Part shown: piece after piece, positions 23,182-33,532 of the stretch
Position numbering within the stretch: position 1 is the stretch's first letter
How the letters are laid out: each line of letters opens with the position of its first letter
Source: Hofstenia miamia
Taxonomy: Eukaryota > Xenacoelomorpha > Acoela
Assembly (NCBI GenBank): GCA_004352715.1
Contig: SCFE01000021.1
Span: 1,882,271-1,946,270 of the forward strand
Length of the DNA: 64,000 nt
Direction of reading: 5' to 3'
Program-made: the position numbers and the translations under genes
Notes under the pieces: generated by a model
Seen by the model: the letters and a program-made list of their open reading frames with translations, nothing else
Database searches by the model: none
Told to the model about the DNA's origin: nothing

Positions 23182-23460
23182 TTTTAGACCTACACCCACA
23201 AACCAAACAATTTTGCCAGAGAAAACTCGCAATCGCAACACTTAGCATTTCGCAACAAATATAATATGTCAAAATTTTAACAATATTTTATATACCTAAG
23301 CCCTAACCCAAGTCACAACTTGATGCTTCATAACCTAAACTTTAGAACTAAACCTAAATGTTTCAATATTTTATCAACCTAAGCTGTAACCAGAGCAGGG
23401 AATTCGAGACTTTAAAATTTTAGTCTCAGTCTCGGAAAACTAAGTCTCAAGTATGGTCTA

Positions 23461-23640
23461 CAGACGTTTCACTAACTTGATATTTCACTAACCCAGACGT
23501 TTCACTAACTGGATATTTCACTAACAAGACGTTTCACTAACTGGATGTTTCGCTAACTGGATATTTCACTAACTGAATAATTCACTAACTGGATATTTCA
23601 GTAACCGGACGTTTCACTAACTGGATATTTCACTAACTGA
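23461..23640 (+). repeat. Left MULE terminal array of 16-bp units
   Basis: About eleven tandem units of roughly 16 bp alternate between the forms 'agacgtttcactaact' and 'ggatatttcactaact'. Such repeated subterminal units are plausible transposase-binding sites; that role is inferred. Confidence 0.85.
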
Positions 23641-24831
23641 CAAAATGAATTAATGCGAAATTGTTTTTGTGTAAAATAACTCTTCACTTGTAATACCTAA
23701 AATTCGACACAGCGATTTACAGTTCACGATGCAGACTTTATTAATAATTTTTGATTGTTTTAATAAATAAATTTGTTTTAAATTGTGACAAACTTTCTGA
23801 ATTTGTTTTTTTTACTTTTTCAAGCCCGCAATGTAATTGTAAAATAATTTTGTGATGTAGTATTGCAATAACTACACTTTATTGCTAACGAAAAGTTGTG
23901 AAATGGTATCATACCGATATCTTTTAGTGAGTTATGGGAATCTGTCAGTTTGAATCCAATCTGTTCAATGATTTTACTTCAGGAGATATTGGCTGTAGTT
24001 CCGTAAATTATTGTAGAATGAATTAATATGTATTTACAACAAAAAGAAATGTTATGCAGAATACGCTAGATTTGTTTGATGGTATCAATAACATAGGTAT
24101 TTTCGCGGGAGGGTTTTCAAGTGTTGTTTCCATAGATAAGCCGAACCCCCGCTTTTGGAGCAATTTTTCTTGGAAAAAGGTGCAGCTTATACACGAGTAA
24201 ATACGGTAATAATATAACATAATAAGGTGAGCGTTCCGTCATGCTGTTGCTTTAAAAGTATTTAAGCACCTTGGTGATATTGCCATCCGATTATTCTTAT
24301 ATATTTATTACTATATAGAATTGCTAGCAATTCGGTTTTAGAGAGAGATTTTGTTTCGCTCTTAACGTGATTTGCTTGCTTTTAACAGATCTTCATGCTA
24401 TATATATATAATCATACATTTATTAAATTGAATAAAATATTTTATTAAGTGTATGTAAAAGAATCTTTAAATTTAAAACATTCATTGGTTTTTATTCACA
24501 AAATAATGTTTTGATTTATCTAGGTAGGTAGCTCTGAAAAGAGCTCATTGCATATTAAAAAACGAGTTGTGAAGCTACAAGCTTTATCATGTTAATATAA
24601 TATGTGATCATATTTGAGGAGTAAAAAATATAACCCAGAGTTGTTAATCACTGAGTGAGTCTGCATCGCCTACATGATGTTCCTACGAAAATAGCACTAA
24701 CTAAACTGTTATACAATATAAACATTTGCAACATTTGTTTAATAATAATAATGTTTAATTCCAAGCAGTATCCTTATTCAATACTACTTTCTAAATTTGA
24801 TTATTAGATACAAATTCTAATATGTAGTATT

Positions 24832-24900
24832 GATTCGGTGAGATTCGAACTCACATATTTTGTACATGCGTACAGCTGTGTTTATCTTACACCACGAATC
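24832..24900 (-). other. tRNA-like unit, 69 bp, copy 1
   Basis: On the minus strand it folds like a tRNA: 6-bp acceptor (GATTCG/CGAATC), D arm GTGT-AAGATAA-ACAC, and T arm GTGAG-TTCGAAT-CTCAC. It fits the pol III B box (GTTCGAATC) and largely the A box (TGGTGTAAG). The anticodon arm TGTA-CGCATG-TACA has a 6-base loop, so a normal decoding tRNA is unlikely. A second copy is at 32161-32229 with unrelated flanks. Confidence 0.55.
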
Positions 24901-24979
24901 AGAAGTTGGTCTACTCAAAAGTAGTAATTTCGAAACGATTATTCCTAAAATTCAAAGAAATATATATATATATATATTT

Positions 24980-26260
24980 TAATAGAGAAACAAAACTTAT
25001 TTCTATTTCATCAATTGGCAAAAAAACCAAAGCCATTAAACAACTAAATTAAATTTCATAAATATTAATTACACAATTATTACCGCAGAATAATCCTGAC
25101 ACCCTTATATTGTCTATACAAAACGACAAGACCGAGCTCTGAAACTTTCCGCAAAATTGCCTGGCAGAAGTGAAAAAAGCACCCTATAATTCTCCACTGT
25201 GGAAATATACATCTTGTGGCAGAATGGAAGGCCAACTCAAAGTCGCACATGATTTCCTTTGTTGAGGTGTACAGTACAGAATGGGTTAGGCGTTCTTTCA
25301 GCCATGATAAGATAAATTCATATGTAGCAGTGCTCTTGGAACTACATAAGACATATACACCAGGAATTAATTTTGTATTGTAAAAAAAATTTATTGTATA
25401 AAGTTGTGAGAATATTTGCGGCACCATCTTAAATGTACCATCTCCTATGAAATAAGTAGTTACAATATTAAAAAGTAGTGAAACCTGATACATGGGTGGC
25501 TCTAGCCATAAGGTTTAACATAAAATTACTCGCAAAGATTACAACTCGTTGGCCATCAACTACAGCATCAGCGCCAATCATTGAATTGCCATCAGAGTCA
25601 GCTATATTTCCCAAAATCCAATCATTTGCAGATGAGGGCAGCGGTGGACATCCTTGGCATTTTATTCTTAACAAATTACGGCATACATTCGATTTTGAAG
25701 CAACATGAGCCATTGCTAGAGGATCAGTTCGGGCGGCGACTTCATTATAAACTTGACCTAAATATGAATGTCATATCATTGCAATAGGAAAACTAGATTT
25801 TAGTGTAAATGTGTAAATTTACCGGGAGTCTTAGACGTGTCCAATGACATCTTGTCCGACATTTCCTGCCGAGCAATAGTTGCATTTACAATCTCTTCTT
25901 CAACGCATGTATGACAGTGTTCAACAGCTGCCTCCTTCCTAAATTTTCCTAATATGCATAAAAATTAACTAGCTTTATTTTGATAAGATTAATAGTAACC
26001 AAGGTATTTAAAACAACTAAACATTTTCAGTGAACTTATAAATTCCTCAGAAAATAGTGTTTTTACCTAATACTATAATCATGCGCGGTGATTAACCTAT
26101 ATTTACACTGTTTCTCAGAGCATTTCCAATACAAATTTTCTTTTTTTCTCATTTGGAAATATAAAAAATTTCCTTTATAAAGTAACTTAATGCCTCCGCG
26201 TTTCATTTTAATTGGCTTAACAGGAGCAGGTCTTCCACTTCCAGATATTTCCATTTCCAA
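24980..26260 (-). CDS. MULE transposase with N-terminal FLYWCH zinc finger, 5 exons seen
   Basis: Exons in order: 26260-26067, 25938-25823, 25757-25485, 25444-25084, and 25043 to about 24980. Introns are 128, 65, 40 and 40 bp, all GT-AG, and phases agree throughout (2, 1, 1, 2). Exon 1 carries a FLYWCH finger (Y-W-x-C near 'NLYWKCSEKQCKYR'). Exon 2 continues it with a His/Cys cluster ('EHCHTC'). Exon 3 has 'RVVIFASNFML'. Joining exons 3 and 4 creates 'HVSGDGTFKMVPQIFSQLY', containing the first catalytic Asp; 'MCDFELAF' holds the second (near 25243) and 'GCFFHF' is the conserved CxxH. Exon 5 gives 'LMALVFLPIDEIE', typical just after it. The remaining C-terminus is not seen. There is no in-frame stop in about 335 codons. 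It should catalyse cut-and-paste of the surrounding element. Confidence 0.82.
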
Positions 26261-26324
26261 GTAAATTATAAATCGTTTAGTAGAGATGTTTATTTTACGT
26301 CATCAACATAATATTTTTATAGGA

Positions 26325-26478
26325 CAAGTAGTTAGTGAAACGTCCAGTTAGTGAAACGTCTGGTTAGTGAAATATCCAGTTAGCGAAATATCCAGTTAGC
26401 GAAACATCTGGTTAGTGAAACATCCAGTTAGCTAAACATTCAGTTAGTGAAATATCCAGTTAGTGAAACGTCTGTACC
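26325..26478 (-). repeat. Right MULE terminal array of 16-bp units (inverted)
   Basis: About nine tandem units are the reverse complement of the left array (for example agttagtgaaatatcc and agttagtgaaacgtct). The two arrays differ in unit number and order, as expected if they expand and contract independently. Confidence 0.85.
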
Positions 26479-26604
26479 CCTCAAGTATAGGTCTCAGTCT
26501 CGATGAGACTTGAAAAAAAGTCTCAGTCTCGTCTCGAATCGAGACTTTTATTGGTCTCATTTAAAATTGAAAAATATAATAATATTAAATTGCAAATGTA
26601 AACC

Positions 26605-28966
26605 TCATAAACAAGACAAAAATTGATTTAAATGCCTTGCTTCAATATTTTTTAAGGAAGAAATATGGGCTCCTTCTGTATTCATATATCTCTCAGGCTT
26701 TAAATACTAGTGAATATTTAGAACCTGCCAAAAGAAGTGCTGCGCAAATACTGATGACAACAATTACTTTCCCTCAGTCTAATGAGAAAATTTCATTTAA
26801 ATCATTTGGAGCCAAGAACTTTGTACCTATCATTGCTGCATTAGATATAGAATTCATATCACAGAAGATCCACACAGTTACACCAGATCCCTCAACCAGC
26901 TATACTGTTCAGGATGTGCTACAAACTCCCTCAGGTATCTGTATTGCCACCAGTACTGAAAATCAACTTCTTTCTGCTAAAGTTTTTTCAGGTGAGGGCT
27001 GTATGGAGGATTGATGGAATGAACTTCACAAAATTGTCAAAACTTCATTTGCTGCCAAGCAAAAGCATTGTCAATTAATAATTTCAAGGCTGATAGAGAA
27101 TATTTGATGGAGAAATCCACTGTTTGTGTGTTCTGCAATGAAGAATTTGAAGGTATCTCTCACAGAGTAATTGATTATTGCCATTATACTGGGAAAGTGC
27201 ATGGTGTTGCACACAACAATTGCAACATATTACACCCTAACCCTCAATTTACTCCAATGGCAGTAAGTATGAATATGCATTTGCTATTGAAAAGCCTGAA
27301 GCTCAAGGAAAATGAAACCCTGAAATGTATACCATGCATGTCTGAAAACTTCTTATCATTTAGTCTTATCATCCCAATGTATAACTACAAGGATAAAAAT
27401 GTTGCAACTAAATGGATTCATGAAGAGTTGAGATTTTTGTACTCCTATCATTTTGTTATTGATAGCCTGTCAAATCTGGCAAAAAATATTGGAGCAGGCA
27501 AATATGACTTTTTAAAAGCAGGCATGGGCAAGCAGAAGGCATCAGCATTTATGATGGGTAAGGGCCAATTTCCATATTAATGGTTTGAATCATTAGATAA
27601 ATTTAATGAAACAAACCTGCCTGAATTACAACATTGGTATAATAGATTAACCAGAAAAATACCACTAACAAATATTACTTGGGTTAATGGAGGGTGTACC
27701 ACATTTAGAGACTTCCACAATAATTATTTAATGTCAGATACACTGTTGCTTTCAGATGTACTTTGTGAATTTAGTTGTAAGAGTAAACAAACACATGGAC
27801 TGCATCCTGCACATTTTTTTACACTGTCCAACTTTAGCTGGAATGCCATGTTAATTTACACAAACTTCTCACTTGATCCAATTGCAGATAACAATCAACT
27901 GGAATTTATTGAGGCTGGTATTAGAGGAGGCATGTCAGGCATTTACTCAGAATGCTACTTTAAGGCAAACAACCCCATGGTAGAGGGCTATGACCCAGAA
28001 AATGAGTCCACTTATGCAATCTTTTTGGACATGAATTCTTTGTTTGGCAGTACCATGAAGATGAATTTGCCTGTTGGACAGTTGCAGTGGACAAATGCAC
28101 CAATAAATGAAATTTTGAATACACCACAGGATGGAGATATTGGGTATTTAGTGGAGGTGGACCTGCAATATCCCAGTAATTTGCACAGCAAACATTTTGA
28201 TTTCCCCCTGGCACCACACCAGATGATTATTGAAGACAAACATTTGTCACCCTACACACAAAATATTAAAGAGTCATTAGGACTGAAATCTGGCAAAGTG
28301 GCAAAGTTGGTGCAGACATTTTACCCAAAGAAAAAGTATGTGGTTCACTATGAGGTGCTGAAATTTTACATTGAACAAGGGCTAAAAATCACCAAGTTTC
28401 ACAGCACACTACAATTTAAACAAGCACAATTTTTAAAGCCCTATATTGACTTAAATACATCAAAACACAAAGCAGCTAGAAACAACTTTGAAAAAAGAGC
28501 TTTTATAAGCTGATGTCTAATGCTGTATTTGGAAAGACAATGGAGTCTCTAAGAAAACAATGCAAGGTAAAATTTGTTGAGGGTCAAGAAGCAGCAGAAA
28601 AGTTAATAAAACAGACACAATTTAAGTCATTTAACAAAATTAATGACAATTTGGTGCTGGTCATGCTAAAAAGAAATTGTATGGAATAAGCTAAATTATG
28701 AGGGTCAGGCCATTTTAGATCTTTCTAAGCTCCAGATGTTTAAATTCCATTATAACATAATGAAGCCTGCATTTGCAAATCAAATCACAGTTTTATGCAG
28801 TGACACAGACTCTCTCCTCTACAAAATAAAGACCCAAAATGTGTATGAAGAACTGGCATCATTGGCACACCACTTTGACTTTTCAAACTATCCATCTAAT
28901 TCACCATTATATAGTGAAACAAATAAAAAGACATATTTGAAAGTAAAGGATGAACTTGGTGGTGCC
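26605..28966 (+). pseudogene. Protein-primed family B DNA polymerase of Polinton/Maverick type, decayed
   Basis: Broken frames read in order. An N-terminal part is at 26617-27014. A zinc-binding endonuclease-VII-like module (CxxC, then D-Y-C-H and H-N-N-C-N) is at about 27120-27230. A degenerate exonuclease region follows (about 27250-27580). Polymerase motif A is near 28028 ('FLDMNSLFG'), motif B near 28508 ('[12 protein letters not shown]') after a frameshift, and motif C near 28802 (D-T-D-S, intact). The EndoVII-plus-PolB order is familiar from Polinton/Maverick elements and relatives in invertebrate genomes. There are several stops and frameshifts. No other Polinton gene (integrase, packaging ATPase, capsid) or long terminal repeat is seen, so this is an isolated fragment. 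Confidence 0.8.
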
Positions 28967-29412
28967 TAAAAATCACCAAGTTTCACAGCACACTACAATT
29001 TAAACAAGCACAATTTTTAAAGCCCTATATTGACTTAAATACATCAAAACACAAAGCAGCTAGAAACAACTTTGAAAAAAGAGCTTTTATAAGCTGATGT
29101 CTAATGCTGTATTTGGAAAGACAATGGAGTCTCTAAGAAAACAATGCAAGGTAAAATTTGTTGAGGGTCAAGAAGCAGCAGAAAAGTTAATAAAACAGAC
29201 ACAATTTAAGTCATTTAACAAAATTAATGACAATTTGGTGCTGGTCATGCTAAAAAGAAATTGTATGGAATAAGCTAAATTATGAGGGTCAGGCCATTTT
29301 AGATCTTTCTAAGCTCCAGATGTTTAAATTCCATTATAACATAATGAAGCCTGCATTTGCAAATCAAATCACAGTTTTATGCAGTGACACAGACTCTCTC
29401 CTCTACAAAATA
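28966..29412 (+). repeat. Direct duplicate of 28382-28828 ending at a single N
   Basis: This 447-bp block repeats the motif B to motif C part of the polymerase (offset 584) with no difference I could find, and stops at the N at 29413. It is most likely an assembly overlap. Confidence 0.8.
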
Positions 29413-29470
29413 NAAAAAAGTAATATGAGGACATTAAATATTCCTAAATTTCCAATAATTAATATAATAG

Positions 29471-29733
29471 GGAATCTTTAAAACCTGCCCAGAGAATTGC
29501 TGCCCAGAAACTAATGACGTCATCAAAATCGATTTGACATCATATTCTTGCTGCCCAGATATTTTCTAATTAATTTCGTTGTTGCCAAGAGATTTTTTTT
29601 AAAAAATTACTTGAAAATTAAGCAGTTTACTATATCAAAAACGTTGTTTTTCCGAGAATGGTATTTTCGGTTATTGGTACGTCATAATATTTTAATGACG
29701 TCATACAGGATCTGGGCAGGTTTTAAAGATACC
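29471..29733. mobile_element. MITE, 263 bp, with 23-bp inverted ends
   Basis: The left end GGAATCTTTAAAACCTGCCC and the inverted right end GGTATCTTTAAAACCTGCCC agree at 22 of 23 positions over the full repeat. Internal 'aatgacgtcat' blocks are also placed symmetrically, so much of the element can fold back. No convincing target duplication is visible. It is non-coding. Confidence 0.75.
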
Positions 29734-29963
29734 GAATGTAATATAATATTACTAATATTTAATAAATACTTAATTATAATACTTAATAGTTAATTAAATA
29801 TTGCATTTATTTGTTCCTAGTTAATGTTTTGCTTTTGAAATACTTATGCATCATTTATATTTCATCTTTATTGAAAAATCAGTGTTCAGGTTCAGGCTAT
29901 CACTAAACAAACATTATTTTGATGATACCATTGTTAATAAAATATAAATTGGTGTTTTTTAGA
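29734..29963. promoter_or_regulatory. Upstream region of hAT transposase gene
   Basis: This short AT-rich leader ends in a splice-acceptor-like 'gtgttttttag' directly before the chosen ATG (29964), which suggests a 5'UTR intron. I could not find the terminal inverted repeat of the element here. Confidence 0.3.
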
Positions 29964-31619
29964 ATGTCAGCAACTACTAGTACTAGTATTACTGATGATG
30001 ATATTGTTACTCTAGATGAGAGCCCAGTCACACTAGCAATTGCTGATAAAGTTGAATACAAAAAATATTCTGTTGGCACTTCAAATGAAATTCACAATTT
30101 TTTTTTGAAGAAATATGTGAACGGTAGGCCTACTGAAATTAAGAAATGCATTAAATGTGGTTCCATGATCAAATGTAAAGGAGGAAACACAACAGGGTTA
30201 AAAAAACATCGTTCATCTTGTTCACGAACTATTGTGGATGTAATTTGTTCAAATCAAAAAACTTTGCCATTTATTAATTCAAATTCAGGCAGTTCAAGTG
30301 AAAGCAGAGGTTTAAATCAAGTCTGTAAATTGGTGTATGAAGATAATATTCCGATCCGAAAGATTATTGCAAGTCATACTATGCAAAATTTTTTTTCAAA
30401 ACTTAATTTTGCTACTGTTAACTACGATTCAATAAATAGTGCACTTGAAAGTGAATTTCAAGTAATTTTTCACAAAGTTAAGTGTCTAATAAGAAATCGA
30501 AACATGAAAGACTTATTATGCATTTCATTTGATAAGTGGACCTCCACAACTGGAGATAAATTTATTGGAGTATACCTTTTTGTAGCATCAAAAAATGTGT
30601 GTCTTGGCCTTATCCCTTATTCTGGGTTTTGCGGGAGTGAGGAGATTTGCACTCACCTTAAGAATCTTCTTTCCAATTTTGATTTGATGCCAGGGGACAT
30701 TACAATGTGTGTGGTAGATTGTGGAGCAGATGTCCAACGCAGCGCCAAGCTTTTTAACTGGTTCTGTTTTCCATGTTTAGCGCACATAGTAAATTTATGT
30801 GTTAAAAAAATTCTCCTTATTAGGTCTCCTACGGATAACACACAAATTGAAGAGGATGACGTAGATATACTAGATAATGAATACTTTATTGATATTATAA
30901 GTCAAGTCAGAAAGATTGTTAGGCTCATTCATAGAACGCCCAATTTAGTCAGCAAAATAGAAAGTATTCAAAGGGCAATGAATTTGCCCATATTAAAAAT
31001 CATATTAGATAATTCTACACGCTGGAACAGTGTGTTAGAAATGATCACACGTTTTCTTGAGTTAAAGGACGTTTTAACATTCGTATTAGAAGACGAGCTA
31101 GAAAGCTTTTCATGGAGCATCCTTCAATCTATTGAACAACTTCTACAACCTCTCAAAGAAGTTTCACTCGAACTTCAAAAATCAAATGCTGGAGTAAATA
31201 TTGCCGTGAAAGTTATAAAATTTCTGCAACATTTATCTGACATTGATTCTGCAATGAATGCTCCAATAAAGCAGGTCCTGTCTAAGTGGATTAATAGTAA
31301 TGAGATTGTTCTTGCGATTTGTTTCAGAAATGGAACGTTTTATAATTATGTTAAGGAAAGGTTTACAACCCAAAATCAGCCATCATCAAATGAGCATTCT
31401 TATGTATCTTGTAGGCTTTCATTCAAAGATTTCTTAGCACTACCACAGAATGATACTTTTGATATCCTTACAAGCCTTCCCAATTTTAGAGCCACAAGCT
31501 GTGAAGTTGAGCGATTGTTTTCACTTGGCAGACTTGCCAAGACCTTTTTGCAAGGTCGGTTATCGGTGGAAAACCACAGCCGAAATGTCTTTCTAAATAA
31601 AAACAGCAAATTGTTTTAG
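29964..31619 (+). CDS. hAT-family transposase, uninterrupted, about 551 aa
   Basis: Cut-and-paste transposase acting in the nucleus. Residues about 50-90 form a BED zinc finger (CIKCG...H...C). The RNase H-like core follows: 'SFDKWTSTTGDKF' with the first Asp; 'CVVDCGADVQ' with the second; 'CLAHIVNLCVKK', the hAT CxxH; and 'LDNSTRWNSVLEM', the hAT T-R-W-N-S signature. The C-terminus has the hATC dimerisation block ('RATSCEVERLFSLGR', then 'RLSVENHSRNVFL'). I chose the ATG at 29964 because it follows an AG acceptor; an in-frame ATG at 29919 would add 15 residues. At about 551 residues it is slightly short for the family and the segment before hATC looks compressed. Terminal repeats were not found within 500 bp on either side. 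There are no stops, unlike most elements here, so it may be recent or domesticated. Confidence 0.85.
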   Translation: MSATTSTSITDDDIVTLDESPVTLAIADKVEYKKYSVGTSNEIHNFFLKKYVNGRPTEIKKCIKCGSMIKCKGGNTTGLKKHRSSCSRTIVDVICSNQKTLPFINSNSGSSSESRGLNQVCKLVYEDNIPIRKIIASHTMQNFFSKLNFATVNYDSINSALESEFQVIFHKVKCLIRNRNMKDLLCISFDKWTSTTGDKFIGVYLFVASKNVCLGLIPYSGFCGSEEICTHLKNLLSNFDLMPGDITMCVVDCGADVQRSAKLFNWFCFPCLAHIVNLCVKKILLIRSPTDNTQIEEDDVDILDNEYFIDIISQVRKIVRLIHRTPNLVSKIESIQRAMNLPILKIILDNSTRWNSVLEMITRFLELKDVLTFVLEDELESFSWSILQSIEQLLQPLKEVSLELQKSNAGVNIAVKVIKFLQHLSDIDSAMNAPIKQVLSKWINSNEIVLAICFRNGTFYNYVKERFTTQNQPSSNEHSYVSCRLSFKDFLALPQNDTFDILTSLPNFRATSCEVERLFSLGRLAKTFLQGRLSVENHSRNVFLNKNSKLF

Positions 31620-32160
31620 ATCCGTTTTTTAAAACTTTTTTCTTCAATGTCAATTTTGTTACAAGTTTGCAAGTATATGAATTATTAAATTTTAGATTTA
31701 TTTAATGATGAAAAATCAATCCTCCGGGAGTATGCACTACATGCTTTTTTCCTTTAACTTTTTATTTTAGATTTACTGCCAAGATTATTAATGTTAATAT
31801 TGATTGTTAACCTCATAGCTCTTTCTTTGTTGGATGTATCCATCCTTGTGTGTATCTTTGAATAACCTTATATGGTTTTTCATTGATGTATACTTTGGGC
31901 TTAGCTATACTTCTACATTAAAAGGTAAGCTTTATTTCAATAAATCTATTAATTATCCAAGGTTTAAAAGTTAAAATGAGAACATACATATTCAAACACA
32001 ATTGAATATAATCTCTGTTTAATGCTAAATTGAATTCTGGGCCTGTAAAAATGAATAACTAATTTTTTCAAAATGTCAATGCAATATTGGCTAAGATGCA
32101 TATTAACATAAAACAGTTTATGGGCTCTAAAATATTTTGCAATATAAATGTTGCCAAGTT
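31620..32160. other. AT-rich DNA downstream of hAT gene
   Basis: I see no gene or clear hAT right end. Confidence 0.4.
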
Positions 32161-32229
32161 GATTCGGTGAGATTTGAACTCACAACTTCTGTACATGTGT
32201 ACAGCTGTGTTTATCTTACACTACGAATC
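32161..32229 (-). other. tRNA-like unit, 69 bp, copy 2
   Basis: Same length and fold as 24832-24900, with substitutions. T arm GTGAG-TTCAAAT-CTCAC and D arm GTGT/ACAC are kept, and the anticodon arm reads CTGTA-CACATG-TACAG, again with a 6-base loop and now a 5-bp stem. The sequence outside the unit does not match copy 1, so the repeated unit is the tRNA-like body itself. Confidence 0.55.
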
Positions 32230-32532
32230 AGAAAGTAGATGAAGCGCAGCCTTTCATTTTCAATTTAATTTCACTTATTAAAACTAACTCAGGCATTACA
32301 ATAAGTAATTCAATATAAAGGCTTAAGCAGGTCAATAACGCGGTTAAAGAAACAATCAACAAATTTCCTTAAAACTTCCTGGCTAAGATTAAAGGTGCCC
32401 CGAAAAACACCGGCACCTTTAATTTTAGACGGGGAGCGCAGGCGGGGAGAGCGCGATTTGTAAACAACACACCATGTTAAAATATTGTTGAAATAAAGAT
32501 AGGATATAACTTGTAAATTTAATCTTATTTTT
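32230..32532. other. Unassigned DNA before gap
   Basis: It contains a short GC-richer patch near 32400-32455 ('gacggggagcgcaggcgggg') with no gene assigned. Confidence 0.35.
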
Positions 32533-33532
32533 NNNNNNNNNNNNNNNNNNNNNNNNNNNNNNNNNNNNNNNNNNNNNNNNNNNNNNNNNNNNNNNNNNNN
32601 NNNNNNNNNNNNNNNNNNNNNNNNNNNNNNNNNNNNNNNNNNNNNNNNNNNNNNNNNNNNNNNNNNNNNNNNNNNNNNNNNNNNNNNNNNNNNNNNNNNN
32701 NNNNNNNNNNNNNNNNNNNNNNNNNNNNNNNNNNNNNNNNNNNNNNNNNNNNNNNNNNNNNNNNNNNNNNNNNNNNNNNNNNNNNNNNNNNNNNNNNNNN
32801 NNNNNNNNNNNNNNNNNNNNNNNNNNNNNNNNNNNNNNNNNNNNNNNNNNNNNNNNNNNNNNNNNNNNNNNNNNNNNNNNNNNNNNNNNNNNNNNNNNNN
32901 NNNNNNNNNNNNNNNNNNNNNNNNNNNNNNNNNNNNNNNNNNNNNNNNNNNNNNNNNNNNNNNNNNNNNNNNNNNNNNNNNNNNNNNNNNNNNNNNNNNN
33001 NNNNNNNNNNNNNNNNNNNNNNNNNNNNNNNNNNNNNNNNNNNNNNNNNNNNNNNNNNNNNNNNNNNNNNNNNNNNNNNNNNNNNNNNNNNNNNNNNNNN
33101 NNNNNNNNNNNNNNNNNNNNNNNNNNNNNNNNNNNNNNNNNNNNNNNNNNNNNNNNNNNNNNNNNNNNNNNNNNNNNNNNNNNNNNNNNNNNNNNNNNNN
33201 NNNNNNNNNNNNNNNNNNNNNNNNNNNNNNNNNNNNNNNNNNNNNNNNNNNNNNNNNNNNNNNNNNNNNNNNNNNNNNNNNNNNNNNNNNNNNNNNNNNN
33301 NNNNNNNNNNNNNNNNNNNNNNNNNNNNNNNNNNNNNNNNNNNNNNNNNNNNNNNNNNNNNNNNNNNNNNNNNNNNNNNNNNNNNNNNNNNNNNNNNNNN
33401 NNNNNNNNNNNNNNNNNNNNNNNNNNNNNNNNNNNNNNNNNNNNNNNNNNNNNNNNNNNNNNNNNNNNNNNNNNNNNNNNNNNNNNNNNNNNNNNNNNNN
33501 NNNNNNNNNNNNNNNNNNNNNNNNNNNNNNNN
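32533..33532. other. Assembly gap of exactly 1,000 N
   Basis: Placeholder gap; true size unknown. Confidence 0.97.

Larger units (their letters stand above)
23455..26479 (-). mobile_element. MULE DNA transposon, 3,025 bp, with repeat-built terminal inverted repeats
   Basis: The element is bounded by a perfect 9-bp duplication, ctcaagtat (23446-23454 and 26480-26488), the length typical of Mutator-like elements. The ends are inverted (ACAGACGTTTCACTAACT on both sides) and each consists of tandem 16-bp units. Inside is a spliced minus-strand FLYWCH/MULE transposase gene. It sits inside a hAT-like repeat, so it is younger than that repeat. A 69-bp tRNA-like unit lies at 24832-24900, downstream of the last recognised exon. 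Confidence 0.85.
23396..26565. repeat. Second 'CAGGGA/gtctcg' hAT-like end, split by a MULE
   Basis: CAGGGAATTCGAGAC at 23396 matches the left end of the element at 16098, and 'gtctcagtctcg' clusters follow. The sequence is interrupted at 23454 and resumes at 26489 with 'gagacttgaaaaaaagtctc', as at 16131-16150, continuing to about 26565. No right end was found. The interruption is the MULE described separately. Confidence 0.65.

Noticed and set aside
23057-23272. Short frames on both strands at 23057-23272
   Set aside because: They lie mostly within the MITE at 22974-23181 and read its inverted end.
23461-26478. The 16-bp repeat arrays as a CRISPR array or satellite
   Set aside because: There are no spacers, the two arrays are inverted to each other, and they bound a transposase with a target duplication.
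27960-28239. Minus-strand frames inside the polymerase region
   Set aside because: Antisense shadows of family B polymerase motif A sequence.
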